Shown in pieces: positions 24,829-34,511 of a stretch of DNA of 64,000 nt. This stretch comes from Bacillota bacterium (GTDB lineage Bacteria; Bacillota; Negativicutes; CTSoil-072), in contig JAGFZV010000002.1 in assembly GCA_017889545.1 (NCBI GenBank), positions 186,001 through 250,000 of the forward strand, in the 5' to 3' direction. Each line of letters opens with the position of its first letter. Positions within the stretch are counted from its first letter, which is position 1. The notes under the pieces were generated by a model. That model saw only the letters and a program-made list of their open reading frames with translations. It did no database searches and was not told the origin of the DNA. The position numbers were made by a program, and so were the translations under genes.

Positions 24829-25761
24829 ATGTTGAAACAACGTATCACTTCTTTTGTTATCACGTTGATGCTATTACTTGCTTTTTTGGTTTCCGGTTGT
24901 GGTTCTCAGCAAACGAAAGCTCCGGAAAAACCGGCTCCTGCAGCAATTGACAATGTTGCAGTAACAAAGGAAGCGACTTGGGATGCTTACAAGAAAGTGG
25001 TAGCCGATGTTCAGGGCAAGACGTTTCCTCTTGACGCTGTTAAAGCCAAAGAATTGCTGACGGGCAATGAAAGCAAATATTTGATTATCGACATGAGATC
25101 GCCGGAAGATTATGCTCAGGGACACATCAAAGGCGCGGTCAATTTATCGGGCGTCCAATTGGCGGATTATCTGGACAAACTGCCTACGGATAAGACCTTG
25201 TTGCTTTATTGTTATACAGGACAAAATTGCGGTTTAGCAATGGTGCCTCTCAAAGCGTATGGCTACAAAGCGATATCTATTTCCAAGGGGTTCCCGGCTG
25301 TCCAAACTGCAGGCTTTGATTTGGACACGGCAACTGTCGCTTTTAAGCCGGCTGAAAACAAAGCTCCGGCAGATCCAAAAGTCGCTGCGGCTTTGACTGG
25401 AATAAAGGAAAATTATTCGGCTATCGCTAAGCAGGCTGCAGCTAAGACACTCATTCTGAAGGTATCGGATGCCAAAGCTTTGGTGGATGGCTCTCCGGAT
25501 AAATATGTGTATATTGATCTGCGAAATGCTGAAGACTATGAAAAAGCAAAGGTGAAGGGCGCCATCAGCGCTCCATTAGCGGATCTTCAGGCCAGGATAG
25601 CCAGTTTCCCGAAAGATAAGACACTGGTTTTGTATTGCTATAGCGGTCAGACGGCAGCAATGGCAACCGCACCTTTAAAAGCGGAAGGATTTAAAATGGT
25701 GTCGATTTCAGGCGGTTTCCCACAGGTAGAGGAAGGGAATTTGCCGATTGAAAGAAAGTAG
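24829..25761 (+). CDS. Tandem rhodanese-domain lipoprotein B
   Basis: A 310-residue lipoprotein with signal peptide ending LVSGC. It has two rhodanese domains (about residues 65-165 and 205-305). Both keep the catalytic Cys, in LLLYCYTGQNCG and LVLYCYSGQTAA. Compared with lipoprotein A, both domains could be active. It closes the molybdoenzyme operon and is followed by hairpins and a terminator. GAGGGG precedes the ATG. Confidence 0.9.
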   Translation: MLKQRITSFVITLMLLLAFLVSGCGSQQTKAPEKPAPAAIDNVAVTKEATWDAYKKVVADVQGKTFPLDAVKAKELLTGNESKYLIIDMRSPEDYAQGHIKGAVNLSGVQLADYLDKLPTDKTLLLYCYTGQNCGLAMVPLKAYGYKAISISKGFPAVQTAGFDLDTATVAFKPAENKAPADPKVAAALTGIKENYSAIAKQAAAKTLILKVSDAKALVDGSPDKYVYIDLRNAEDYEKAKVKGAISAPLADLQARIASFPKDKTLVLYCYSGQTAAMATAPLKAEGFKMVSISGGFPQVEEGNLPIERK

Positions 25762-25771
25762 CGGATCAATT

Positions 25772-25855
25772 TGTGCGGGACAACGAACCTGTTCCATTGT
25801 CCCACAGATCTCACATGTCTCACATGAAAGAAGCCGTCTAACGGCTTCTTTTTTT
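25772..25855 (+). terminator. Two hairpins ending the molybdoenzyme operon
   Basis: The first hairpin (GGGACAA / TTGTCCC, 25772-25806) is followed by GAAGCCGT / ACGGCTTC with a T run (25830-25855). The second is a near copy of the terminator at 19581. Confidence 0.8.
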
Positions 25856-25895
25856 AAACCGATTCGCTGATTTCTGAATATTGACAAAAATGGTC

Positions 25896-25924
25896 TTGAC
25901 AGACGGATGATCTCGTTATCTAAT
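25896..25924 (+). promoter_or_regulatory. Sigma-A promoter of the MacB-like exporter operon
   Basis: TTGACA, 17 nt, TCTAAT. A second TTGACA lies 15 bp upstream at 25881. The leader to ATG 25953 would be only about 22 nt. Confidence 0.65.
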
Positions 25925-25952
25925 GAAATTAACAAGGGAGGCGGAAAAAATC

Positions 25953-26711
25953 ATGGCAACCCGATGGCTGTCCTGGCTAGCGGCGGATGATTTGCCGCAG
26001 CCTCGTGCCGATGCAGCTGCAGTGGAACTGATTGATGTGCGTAAGGTTTACGTCACCGGCGCAGGAGAATTCGAAGCGTTGCGCGAGGTGAATTTTCGTG
26101 TGCGCGCGGGAGAATTTGTGGCGGTAGTCGGCAAGTCCGGCAGCGGGAAATCGACGCTGATCAATATGATTACGGGCATTGATCGCCCCACGGAAGGGGA
26201 AGTGTGGGTTGCCGGTACGCCCATCCATTTGTTGACGGAAAACCAGATTGCCATTTGGCGGGGCCGTACGGTAGGGGTAGTATTCCAATTTTTTCAACTT
26301 CTGCCAACCTTGACTGCACTGGAAAATGTGATGCTGCCGATGGATTTTTGCAATGTAAATCCTCCATCAGGCCGGTCTCAGCGAGCCTTGGAACTATTGG
26401 AAATGGTAGGGGTAGGGAACCAGGCGGATAAATTGCCGGCCAAATTGTCTGGAGGAGAGCAGCAGCGCGTTGCCATCGCCCGCTGTTTGGCCAATGACCC
26501 GCCGCTGATCGTAGCGGATGAACCTACCGGCAATTTGGACACGCAAACTGCATCTGCCGTGATCGATCTATTTGTTGAGCTGGCTCAAAAAGGGAAAACA
26601 ATTTTAATTGTGACTCATGATGAAGACATTGCGCAGCGCGGCAGCCGGATCGTGGTTGTATCGGAAGGAAGGATTGTAAGCTCCGCCGTTGCCGGGGAGG
26701 CTAAATCATGA
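25953..26711 (+). CDS. MacB/LolD-type ABC transporter ATP-binding protein
   Basis: A 252-residue ATPase of the MacB/LolD/FtsE group: Walker [10 protein letters not shown], signature [16 protein letters not shown], Walker [14 protein letters not shown]-loop VTHDED. It pairs with the FtsX-like permease, whose ATG overlaps its stop by four bases. ATG 25953 has AGGGAGGCGG upstream. Confidence 0.93.
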   Translation: MATRWLSWLAADDLPQPRADAAAVELIDVRKVYVTGAGEFEALREVNFRVRAGEFVAVVGKSGSGKSTLINMITGIDRPTEGEVWVAGTPIHLLTENQIAIWRGRTVGVVFQFFQLLPTLTALENVMLPMDFCNVNPPSGRSQRALELLEMVGVGNQADKLPAKLSGGEQQRVAIARCLANDPPLIVADEPTGNLDTQTASAVIDLFVELAQKGKTILIVTHDEDIAQRGSRIVVVSEGRIVSSAVAGEAKS

Positions 26712-29140
26712 GTTCTTTGCTAGGGATTAGTCCGCGCTGGCATAAAGTCTGGGCGGATTTATGGGGCAATAAGCTCCGTACAGTCCTGGTCGTCTTATCC
26801 ATTTCGGTTGGTGTATTTGCCATTGGCATGTTATATAGCTGTTATCTGATGTTTGAACGCGACTTGACGAATAGCTGGAGATCGGCATCTCCGGCAAGCG
26901 CTAGTTTATACGCAGATCCGTTTGATGAGGAGCTGGTTGACAGCATTCGAAGTTTGCGGGGCGTCAAAGAGGCGGAAGGCAGGCGAAATGCCGATATTCG
27001 CGTCAAAACTGCCGACGGAGAGTGGCGGCAAATGTTTTTGACCGCCATACCGGATTATGTCAAACAAAAAGTAAATATTGTACGTCCTCAGACCGGCGCT
27101 TGGCCGCCGGGAGACGGTGATGTGCTGCTGGAACGCTCGTCTCTTCAGAACCTGGGAATTGCTCAGGGTGATACGATCCTGGTCGAAACGCCTGCCGGAA
27201 AAAAGAGGGAGATGAAGGTAACCGGCGTGGTGTATGATGCCAGTCAGATCCCCAGTTTGTTCAGCGGCCGCTATTATGGCTATATCAATATGGATACCCT
27301 GGAAAAAATTGATGCGAGCCGGCAATTGGATCAGGTGAATTTTGTCGTTCAGCCATGGGTGCTGCAAGGCCAGGCAACCGAACCGATCGACGCAGTGGGA
27401 CGAAAGGCATGGAGCAAGCTGGAACAGGGGAATACGACGGTCTTTTGGCTGCAGGTCAACAAGCCGGGGGAGCACATGCTGCAGAGTGCGATCAATGCAT
27501 TGATTTGGTTGCTGGCGGCGATGGGAGCGCTGTCCCTAATCCTCGGGACCTTTTTGCTGGTCAATACGGTATCCGCCATTTTGGCTCAACAGGTTCGACA
27601 AGTGGGCATTATGAAGGCGATCGGCGCCCGTAAGGGGCAAATCTTGCAGATGTATTTGACATTGGTTGGGTTATATGGAATTTTGGCATTGTTTGTTGCG
27701 GCGCCGCTGGGAGCGGTAGCGGCTGATGCAGTTACACGTTTTATTGCCGGGGTCTTCAATTTTAATTCCGGTGGCTTGGCATTGCCTTGGCAGGTCATCG
27801 CTCTGGAGGCGGGAGTAGCCCTTTTGGTGCCATTGATTGCTGCATTGTGGCCAATCTGGCGAGGGACGGGTGTGACGGTCAGGGAAGCGGTCAGCGATTA
27901 TGGTATTAGCACTGTTGAAGCCAGTGGATGGCTGGACCAACGGGTGGACAGTATTCTGGAGCGTCTCAAGAAGCTGCCCCGTCCGGTGTTGCTGTCGTTG
28001 CGCAATACGTTTCGCCGCAAGGGCAGACTAATTCTTACGCTGCTGACCTTGACGCTGGCAGGAACTGTATTTATGGCTGTTTTTTCCGTTCGGTCATCTT
28101 TGTATTCGACATTGGATGAAGCGATGGATTATTTTCATTATGATGTTTCCATCGGTTTTATTCAAAACTACCGGGCAAGCCGGATTGAACAGGAAGTGAT
28201 GCGGGTCTCTGGTGTGAAAACAGTAGAGGCCTGGGGGATGACTTCCGGACGGGTACTCAGGGATGAACGCAAGGAGTCGGAGGATGAGGCGAGCAAGAAT
28301 GTGTTTATTTTGGCCCCGCCGATTCAAACAACGATGGTTAAGCCCCGGATTGTTGAAGGGCGATGGCTTATTCCCGGCGATGAGAGCGCTTTGGTAGTAA
28401 ATACAGAGGTTGTCAAGGACAGTCCGCAGTTGAAAGTGGGCGGCCCGGCAGTGATCAAAGTGGGAACCCGAAGGCTGGTGTTCACAGTCGTTGGTGTTGT
28501 GCAAAGCACTTTAACCGGCCCGATTGTATATGCTCCTTATGACTGGCTTACCGCTGCAGTTCAGGAGGCGGGACGCGCGCGGTCAGTGCAGGTGGTGGCC
28601 CAGTCTGCAGATCCTAAGGAACAAAGCGTCTTAGGGCGAGCCTTGGAAGAACACATGAAAAAAAACAGCCTGCGCGTTCAAGAAGTCAATGTTATCTGGG
28701 AACTGAAACAACGGATCCGGGCACAGTTTGATATTATTACCACCTTTTTATTAATCATGGCGGTTTTGCTGGCGGTAGTCGGCGCCCTTGGATTGACGGG
28801 CACGATGGGGATTAATGTGCTGGAGCGGACGCGGGAAATCGGCGTGTTGCGGGCGATTGGAGCTTCCAGCCTGGATATTGGCAAAATCTTTGTCATAGAG
28901 GCTTTGTGTATCGGCTTGATCAGTTGGCTGGCCGGTTTGATTCTGGCATTGCCGGTGGCGGCTGTTTTGAGTTATCAGGTTGGCGTTCTGTTTTTACAAA
29001 ATCCGTTGACTTTTTCTTTTAGCTTTCTGGGAGTGGCCATATGGTTGGTATTGTCGCTTCTTTTATCCGTGCTGGCCAGTCTTTTGCCAGCCTGGAACGC
29101 ATCGCGGCTTAGCGTCAAGGATGTGCTGAGTTATGAATAA
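26708..29140 (+). CDS. Large ABC permease with two FtsX/MacB domains
   Basis: An 810-residue inner-membrane protein. It is built of two MacB-like units: a helix near residue 20 ([18 protein letters not shown]), a periplasmic domain, and a cluster of helices about 262-400; then a helix near 440, a second periplasmic domain about 465-660, and helices about 680-800. The double architecture means one polypeptide can supply both membrane halves. MacB-type systems act as mechanotransmission exporters of peptides, lipids or siderophores; the substrate is unknown. Confidence 0.9.
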   Translation: MSSLLGISPRWHKVWADLWGNKLRTVLVVLSISVGVFAIGMLYSCYLMFERDLTNSWRSASPASASLYADPFDEELVDSIRSLRGVKEAEGRRNADIRVKTADGEWRQMFLTAIPDYVKQKVNIVRPQTGAWPPGDGDVLLERSSLQNLGIAQGDTILVETPAGKKREMKVTGVVYDASQIPSLFSGRYYGYINMDTLEKIDASRQLDQVNFVVQPWVLQGQATEPIDAVGRKAWSKLEQGNTTVFWLQVNKPGEHMLQSAINALIWLLAAMGALSLILGTFLLVNTVSAILAQQVRQVGIMKAIGARKGQILQMYLTLVGLYGILALFVAAPLGAVAADAVTRFIAGVFNFNSGGLALPWQVIALEAGVALLVPLIAALWPIWRGTGVTVREAVSDYGISTVEASGWLDQRVDSILERLKKLPRPVLLSLRNTFRRKGRLILTLLTLTLAGTVFMAVFSVRSSLYSTLDEAMDYFHYDVSIGFIQNYRASRIEQEVMRVSGVKTVEAWGMTSGRVLRDERKESEDEASKNVFILAPPIQTTMVKPRIVEGRWLIPGDESALVVNTEVVKDSPQLKVGGPAVIKVGTRRLVFTVVGVVQSTLTGPIVYAPYDWLTAAVQEAGRARSVQVVAQSADPKEQSVLGRALEEHMKKNSLRVQEVNVIWELKQRIRAQFDIITTFLLIMAVLLAVVGALGLTGTMGINVLERTREIGVLRAIGASSLDIGKIFVIEALCIGLISWLAGLILALPVAAVLSYQVGVLFLQNPLTFSFSFLGVAIWLVLSLLLSVLASLLPAWNASRLSVKDVLSYE

Positions 29141-29172
29141 TAATAATACTGGAAAACGGAGGTGGCAATGAA

Positions 29173-30051
29173 ATGCAAAAACGACACTGGTTGGTACTAC
29201 TCCTTCTCTTGCTTGTGGCTGCAAGTGGTTGGTGGTTCTGGAACAACCGGCAGGAAAAAGCAAAGACATTGCCGCCGGTGAAGGCGGACAGCAGGGTTCT
29301 GGCTGAGGGAATGATCTTTCCTGTCAAATATGCTCAATTAGTGATGCCTGTGGATGGCAACATTGGCGAAATTTTGGTGACGGAAGGCGAGCAAGTGAAA
29401 GTCGGGCAGCCGTTGATCCGGTTGATTCGTCAAGACTATAAAGCCCGGGTAGCCATTGTTCGCTCTGATTTGGCGCGAGCATCGGCAATTGTAGAACAGG
29501 CAATAGTGAACTTGGCAGATACAGAGCGGGAACTGCAGCGACAGCAAAGGCTCGATGAGATTGGAGCTATCCCGCGGCAGCAGTTTGATCAGGCACAGAC
29601 GGCAGCCGAGCGCAACCGGACAATTTTAGCGCAGGCGCAAGCGGAATTGCAAACGCAAAAACAAAGACTTTCTGAGACGGAAAGCCTGTTGGATAAAACG
29701 GAGCTGACTGCACCGATTGAAGGTACAGTCATGTATTTGGATGTGAAGCCGGGGGAACATGCGTCAATTGGCACTGTTCTGGTGCGGATTGCGGATGAAT
29801 CGTCATGGGAAATTCGCAGTGACGATTTGACGGAATTGGTTGTAGCGAAAGTGCGGATAGGCGATAGGGTATCACTGACATTTGATGGCTTGCCAGGAGT
29901 GGAAATTCCGGGCAAGGTTAAATTTATCCGCCCTTACGGAGAGAAAAAACGCGGCGATATTACGTATACTGTGACCATTGCTCCAGAACGTTGGGATGAC
30001 CGGCTGCGCTGGAATATGACAGCGCAGATTGCGATTGAACCAATGCAGTAA
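29173..30051 (+). CDS. HlyD-family periplasmic adaptor (membrane fusion protein)
   Basis: A 292-residue protein with an N-terminal membrane anchor (LVLLLLLLVAASGWWFW). A biotinyl-lipoyl-like half motif (GNIGEILVTEGEQVKVGQPLIRL) precedes a coiled-coil hairpin (about residues 95-175), then the second half (APIEGTVMYLDVKPGEHASIG). It is the adaptor of the exporter formed with the two preceding genes. No TolC-like gene follows. Confidence 0.92.
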   Translation: MQKRHWLVLLLLLLVAASGWWFWNNRQEKAKTLPPVKADSRVLAEGMIFPVKYAQLVMPVDGNIGEILVTEGEQVKVGQPLIRLIRQDYKARVAIVRSDLARASAIVEQAIVNLADTERELQRQQRLDEIGAIPRQQFDQAQTAAERNRTILAQAQAELQTQKQRLSETESLLDKTELTAPIEGTVMYLDVKPGEHASIGTVLVRIADESSWEIRSDDLTELVVAKVRIGDRVSLTFDGLPGVEIPGKVKFIRPYGEKKRGDITYTVTIAPERWDDRLRWNMTAQIAIEPMQ

Positions 30052-30158
30052 TATCAAGCGCCGCTATACATCGGAACGTGGCAGGATTAGTATGATTGCC
30101 TGTAGAAAACTAAGTACGGTAGAAAGAAATTAAAATCTCATTTGATTAGGTGATAAAA

Positions 30159-30926
30159 TTGACGGTAGAGCAAACACATTTGATCTTTGACACAAAAATC
30201 GGCGGAACGAAGCCAGTCACTCTCAGCAACAGGGAAATTCAATGTCCGTTTTGCCATCGCCATCTGTTGGATGGTATTATTGCAGAAGATGGACCTGTTA
30301 TGTTATTGCACAATAAATATCCAGTATTAAAGGATGCAGTTCAGACTGTGTTGATCGAAACCTACGACTGTACTTCTGAATTATCGACGTATTCGAAAGA
30401 ACATCTGTATAAAGTCATCCGGTTCGGCGTTGAAAAATGGCAGGAGATGATTGACAGCCACGAATTTTCTTCTGTAATTTTTTATAAAAACCATGGTCCG
30501 TATTCGGGGGGGACGATCTGGCATCCGCATATGCAAATTGTCGGGCTGAAAAATATCGACTACACGAAAAACATTTCAGTGGAAAGTTTACGCGGCGATA
30601 TTATTTTACAGGAGCCGGGGATTGAGTTAAATCTTTCCGACAAGCCTAAAATTGGGTTTTTTGAGTTTAATATCAATTTAGAAAATCCGGCATACATTAA
30701 TAAATTGGCGGATTATATTCAACTGGTCGTGCGGTATACGCTGCATTATTTGCATAGAAGCTGCAATAGTTACAACCTGTTTTTCTATCAGATTAACGGC
30801 CGGATATCTGTGAAAATTATGCCGCGCTTTGTTACATCTCCATTGTTTATCGGCTATTCCATTCCGCAGGTATCGAACCGGGGAGCGGAGGTTATTCAGG
30901 AAGTCCGCAACTTGTACAAAACGTAA
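30159..30926 (+). CDS. HIT/GalT-like protein (DUF4931 type)
   Basis: A 255-residue protein with a CPFC zinc-like motif near the N-terminus and GGTIWHPHMQIVG, the H-x-H-x-Q pattern of the HIT/galactose-1-phosphate uridylyltransferase superfamily. The length and layout recall Firmicutes DUF4931 proteins. Nucleotidyl transfer or hydrolysis is likely, but the substrate is unknown. TTG 30159 is chosen because AGGTGA lies just upstream; GTG 30150 overlaps that signal. Confidence 0.75.
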   Translation: MTVEQTHLIFDTKIGGTKPVTLSNREIQCPFCHRHLLDGIIAEDGPVMLLHNKYPVLKDAVQTVLIETYDCTSELSTYSKEHLYKVIRFGVEKWQEMIDSHEFSSVIFYKNHGPYSGGTIWHPHMQIVGLKNIDYTKNISVESLRGDIILQEPGIELNLSDKPKIGFFEFNINLENPAYINKLADYIQLVVRYTLHYLHRSCNSYNLFFYQINGRISVKIMPRFVTSPLFIGYSIPQVSNRGAEVIQEVRNLYKT

Positions 30927-30940
30927 TTTTATCCTTCGCA

Positions 30941-31078
30941 CAGCCTGTAAGACCCCGACCTCTTAGATCGGGGAGCCTGTACCCGAAGGGTGAAACAGGC
31001 TGTAGCTCGAAGTAAATTCGGCTAAGCTTCAGATGGAGTAATACCCAAATGGCACAGGCAATTCCACCTGAAGCAAGT
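30941..31078 (+). other. Highly structured non-coding segment, possible IS200/IS605-end remnant
   Basis: Successive hairpins: CCCCGA...TCGGGG (30953-30973); ACCC-GAA-GGGT (30981-30991); AGCCTGT / ACAGGCT, where the right arm (30995-31002) can pair with either of two left arms (30941-30948 or 30974-30980); and GCTTCAGATGGAGT with ATTCCACCTGAAGC (31025-31074). CCCCGACCTCTTAGATCGGGGAG looks like the right-end hairpin of IS200/IS605 elements, but no tnpA or tnpB is present. TTTATCCTTCGCACAG-CTG at its left recurs at 53354. Confidence 0.5.
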
Positions 31079-31122
31079 CTATATTTATGGCGAAACAGGT
31101 TCGTCGAAAGAGAGGAAGCAGT

Positions 31123-31659
31123 ATGCGTATTGCGAAAGAAGACTCATTGGTCCTGGTGGTTGACGTACAAGAAAAACTTGTTCCTCATATGCATGATAAG
31201 GAAGCGGCGGTTTCGAAAATGGTTACCCTTGTACGGGGCGCAAAGGTGTTGGATATTCCTGTTATTGCCGCCCGCCAATATCCTCAGGGCTTGGGCGATA
31301 TTGTGATGCCGCTTCGTCTGCAACTTGCCGAGTATCATGATAAAATGACATTCAGTTGCTGTGGGGATCCTTTGTTCATGGACGCTATCCGAAACAAGGG
31401 CAAAAAAAATGCAATCGTTATCGGTGTTGAAACGCATGTCTGTGTTCTGCAAACCGCCATTGACCTTAAAGCCGCCGGGTTTACGGTAATTGTGGCCGCT
31501 GATGCTGTCGCTTCGCGGTTTCAGCGGGATTATGAGATTGCTTTGAAACGGATGGAACAGGAAGGCATTCTTCTTACAACGACGGAGTCCGTGTTGTTCG
31601 AATTGTGTCGTCAGGCGGGTGGCGAAACCTTTAAGACTATTTCTAACTTGGTCAAATGA
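31123..31659 (+). CDS. Isochorismatase-family cysteine hydrolase
   Basis: A 178-residue hydrolase. The catalytic Asp is in LVLVVDVQEKL, and the nucleophilic Cys in GVETHVCVLQTAIDL, with the family's cis-peptide GVETH motif. Members include nicotinamidases, ureidoacrylate hydrolases and isochorismatases; the residues seen do not decide. ATG 31123 has AGAGGAA at good spacing; an ATG at 31087 lacks one. The structured segment lies directly upstream. Confidence 0.9.
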   Translation: MRIAKEDSLVLVVDVQEKLVPHMHDKEAAVSKMVTLVRGAKVLDIPVIAARQYPQGLGDIVMPLRLQLAEYHDKMTFSCCGDPLFMDAIRNKGKKNAIVIGVETHVCVLQTAIDLKAAGFTVIVAADAVASRFQRDYEIALKRMEQEGILLTTTESVLFELCRQAGGETFKTISNLVK

Positions 31660-31686
31660 ATGTAGACGAAAAAGGAACGTCCCCGG

Positions 31687-31806
31687 CTGTCCAACTAAAA
31701 GGCTGAGATGCTAGGAACAACGAGGATTGCGAAGTGCGCGTACTTATTTGTACGTAAGCAAGCAAACGTAGTTTTGACGACGCAGATTGGCCTTTTTCAA
31801 CAGTCT
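31687..31806. repeat. Dispersed element with terminal inverted repeats (copy 3, inverted)
   Basis: The reverse complement reads AGACTGTTGAAAAAGGCCAATCTGCG, then GTTTGCTTGCTTACGTAC, then GCAATCCTCG...TTCCTAGCATCTC and a diverged right end. It is a close relative of copy 2 in the opposite orientation, lying between the isochorismatase-family and ABC permease stop codons. Confidence 0.7.
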
Positions 31807-31807
31807 T

Positions 31808-32557
31808 TTAAGAGATCAAGCGTTTTTCCATTAATCGGATCGGCAACGGTAAGAGAAGTGCGCCCATCGCGGCCAGGATGCCGGAATGAACCCAAATGCT
31901 GGCCGTTACTTGGCCCAGCGCCAGGGCGCGGCATACCTCCACACTGTGGTACAGCGGGTTGAGCCAATTAATGGTTTGTGCCCAATCCGGCAGAGCGCTG
32001 ACGGGAAAATATAAGCCGCCAAAGAGAAAGAATGGCATAATCGCCAGGGTAATATAATAGTTGATGTACTCGATATTACTGGTCACACCGGTATAGCACA
32101 TGGCCAGAATGGCGAAAACGGCGCCGGGAAGCAGCAAAAAGAATGGAATTGCCAGTGCTGTGACCGAATGGATTTGACCGAGTGCAGCGACGACAATCAG
32201 GATGACCGTGCCGAACAGCACGCTTTTTATCAGACCAAATAAGATTTCGCCAAGTACGATATCTCGTACCGTGACGGGGCCGGCCAGCATGGCGTGAAAA
32301 GTTTTTTGGTAATGCAGGCGGACGAAGGTGCCATACGTGCATTCAAATGTGGAGGAATACATGGCAGAGAGGGCGACCATGCCCGGCGCGATAAATTGCA
32401 TGTAGCTCATGCCGTCAATTGACTGGACAAACGCCCCCAATCCGAAGCCCATGGCAAATAGATAGAGCAGCGGTTCAAGTACGTTAAACATCACATTATG
32501 CTGCCAGGTGCGGGCAAATACTTTCAAATGCCGTTTTACAACCCGGAAAGTATTCAT
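31808..32557 (-). CDS. ABC-2 type permease (NodJ-like)
   Basis: A 249-residue membrane protein with about six transmembrane segments. YMQFIAPGMVALSAMYSSTFE and MPFFLFGGLYFPVSALP are typical of ABC-2/NodJ-type exporters. ATG 32557 overlaps the ATPase stop by one base (TGATG) and has AAGGAG upstream. It forms an exporter for drugs, lipids or saccharides with that ATPase; the substrate is unknown. Confidence 0.9.
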   Translation of the reverse strand: MNTFRVVKRHLKVFARTWQHNVMFNVLEPLLYLFAMGFGLGAFVQSIDGMSYMQFIAPGMVALSAMYSSTFECTYGTFVRLHYQKTFHAMLAGPVTVRDIVLGEILFGLIKSVLFGTVILIVVAALGQIHSVTALAIPFFLLLPGAVFAILAMCYTGVTSNIEYINYYITLAIMPFFLFGGLYFPVSALPDWAQTINWLNPLYHSVEVCRALALGQVTASIWVHSGILAAMGALLLPLPIRLMEKRLIS

Positions 32558-33483
32558 CAGCGTTCCACTCCTTTACCGGTCAATTTTAAGAACACATCTT
32601 CCAGATTGGCTGGTCTTGAAAAACATGCTTCCAGGGGAACGCCAAGGTTGCCCGCAGTATCAGAAAGTTGGCTTTTATGGTGGGAATAGAGAAAAATTGC
32701 GTCTACAATCTGCAGCGCTTCAAAACCGGTTTTGTTGGCTTTTGCCATAAAGTCTGCAGGCAAGGCATGGATTGGCAGGCGGATTTCCAGGACATACGGC
32801 GGTATGTATCGCTCAATCAGTTCTTGGGGGCTGCCGGCAGCAAGGATCAGTCCTTCATGCATGATCACCAGCCGGTCGCATAATTGAGTGGCCTCTTCCA
32901 TGTAATGGGTTGTCAGGATGAGAGTAACACCTTCATTTTTGAGGTCTCTGAGTTTTTGCCATACCAGATGGCGGGCATGCGGATCCAGGCCGGTAGTCGG
33001 TTCATCCAGGATGATCAGCCGAGGATCGTTGATCAACGCTCTGGCGATTACCAGGCGGCGTTTCAGTCCGCCGGAAAGGCTTTCTACACTTGATGCTGCT
33101 TTTTCTTCGAGACCCATCAAAGCAAGCAGCTTTCGACCTTTCGTTCGCGCTTCTTTATGGCTCATCCCGAACAAGCCGCCGTAGACTTCCAAGTTTTCCA
33201 GCACGTTCAAATCAGGGTCCAGGTTGTCTTCCTGGGGAACAATTCCCAGGAATTTTTTTATTTCCGGTGGCGTGAGATGGATGGGGCGGTCAAAGATGCG
33301 CAGGCATCCTTCGTCAACAGTTGACAAGCCATAGATCATGCGCATAGTTGTCGATTTTCCGGCTCCATTGTGGCCGAGAAATCCGAAACATTCGCCTTCC
33401 TGTATATGAAAAGAAACATTGTTTAATGCCCGAAAAGTTCCATAGCATTTGCCAAGATGGTCAGCAACGACGATATCGCTCAA
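32557..33483 (-). CDS. ABC-2 type ATP-binding protein (NodI/DrrA-like)
   Basis: A 308-residue ATPase: Walker A GHNGAGKST, signature SLSGGLKRRLVIARAL, Walker B LIILDEPTTGLDP, H-loop TTHYMEE. The C-terminal extension ending ANLEDVFLKLTGKG is standard for DrrA/NodI proteins. The start is TTG 33483 with AGGGGTG 7 nt upstream; GTG 33492 overlaps that signal and is the alternative. Confidence 0.92.
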   Translation of the reverse strand: MSDIVVADHLGKCYGTFRALNNVSFHIQEGECFGFLGHNGAGKSTTMRMIYGLSTVDEGCLRIFDRPIHLTPPEIKKFLGIVPQEDNLDPDLNVLENLEVYGGLFGMSHKEARTKGRKLLALMGLEEKAASSVESLSGGLKRRLVIARALINDPRLIILDEPTTGLDPHARHLVWQKLRDLKNEGVTLILTTHYMEEATQLCDRLVIMHEGLILAAGSPQELIERYIPPYVLEIRLPIHALPADFMAKANKTGFEALQIVDAIFLYSHHKSQLSDTAGNLGVPLEACFSRPANLEDVFLKLTGKGVER

Positions 33484-33615
33484 TTTCAGCACCCCTATTT
33501 TTGGAAAGTATATTATAGGTATTGTACCATAACTTCACAGTGACAGATAGAAAACATCGCAGATGAAAACAAATAACAGAAAATTGCGAAAGAACGCAAT
33601 ATCAAAAAGTCATAG

Positions 33616-33624
33616 TGGTATAAT
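33616..33624 (+). promoter_or_regulatory. Extended -10 promoter before the hemolysin III gene
   Basis: TGGTATAAT, a complete -10 with TGn extension, 50 nt before the ATG. The -35 region is weak. Confidence 0.5.
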
Positions 33625-33673
33625 GGAGTTATAAGTTTGTGCTTCCGGTTGTGAGTGAGGAGGTCGATTTGAT

Positions 33674-34303
33674 ATGGAGGAAATGATGAATGCCGTTACT
33701 CATGGCATCGGCGCATTATTTTCATTCGCCGGCTTCGTTGTGCTTACTGCTTCGGCATATATGTATGGAACCGTGTGGCATTTGATTAGTTTTGCTGTCT
33801 ATGGATTTTCTCTGTTTTTACTTTATCTTGCATCTGCGCTGTACCATAGTTTTCGCAATGAAAAATTGAAATATATCTTCAGAATTTGCGACCATTCCGC
33901 GATCTATTTGTTAATTGCCGGCACCTATACGCCGTTTAGTTTGGTCTTGCTGCATGGATTTGTGGGTTGGATCATTTTGGGCGTGGTGTGGGCCTTGGCG
34001 GCGCTTGGCGTGATGCTCAAAATATTTTTTGGTGCGCGGTTGAAAGTGATGTCTACCATCTGCTATCTGATCATGGGCTGGTTGATCGTGGTTGTGATCA
34101 AGCCGATTGCTGCAGTTTTGCCTGCGGAAGGGCTTTTTTGGCTGGTAGGCGGCGGAGTTCTCTATACGATTGGTTCATTTTTTTATCTGAACCGCCGCAT
34201 CCCTTATCATCATGCAGTATGGCATTTGTTTGTACTGGCAGGCAGTATTGCCCATTTTGTTGTTGTATTTTATTATGTTCTTCCTGTTTCAATTGCTGGA
34301 TAA
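33674..34303 (+). CDS. Hemolysin III / YqfA-family (PAQR-like) membrane protein
   Basis: A 209-residue protein with seven predicted transmembrane segments. The family landmarks are NAVTHGIGAL at the start, SALYHSF, CDHSAIYLLIAGTYTPF, and the closing HAVWHLFVLAGSIAHF, whose His residues are the putative metal ligands of the PAQR/hemolysin III fold. Function in bacteria is poorly known (membrane homeostasis or hydrolase activity). Confidence 0.92.
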   Translation: MEEMMNAVTHGIGALFSFAGFVVLTASAYMYGTVWHLISFAVYGFSLFLLYLASALYHSFRNEKLKYIFRICDHSAIYLLIAGTYTPFSLVLLHGFVGWIILGVVWALAALGVMLKIFFGARLKVMSTICYLIMGWLIVVVIKPIAAVLPAEGLFWLVGGGVLYTIGSFFYLNRRIPYHHAVWHLFVLAGSIAHFVVVFYYVLPVSIAG

Positions 34304-34395
34304 GATAAGGTATACCGGGATATTTCGGGCGATACGGAAGTTTGCTGTTGAAAAAACGTTCTAAAGGTGCTATGCTTGATAACAAATAGAATAGT

Positions 34396-34491
34396 GAGGC
34401 AGGGGAGCTGGAGAGGCCGGCTGAGATATAGACCGTATTCGTTTATGACCCTTCAACCTGATCTGGGTAATGCCAGCGTAGGGATAAGCTT
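34396..34491 (+). promoter_or_regulatory. TPP riboswitch (THI element)
   Basis: The conserved parts are all present in order: GGGGAGC, GGCTGAGA, ACCCTTCAACCTGATCTGGGTAATGCCAGCGTAGGGA (split across 34447-34485). It precedes a thiamine-transport gene, so it should shut expression down when thiamine pyrophosphate binds. Confidence 0.96.
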
Positions 34492-34511
34492 GACGTTATA
34501 AGGCATTGGTG

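Noticed and set aside
31708-31962. An 84-residue open frame on the plus strand
   Set aside because: It lies partly in repeat copy 3 and partly antisense to the ABC-2 permease gene; no start signal.
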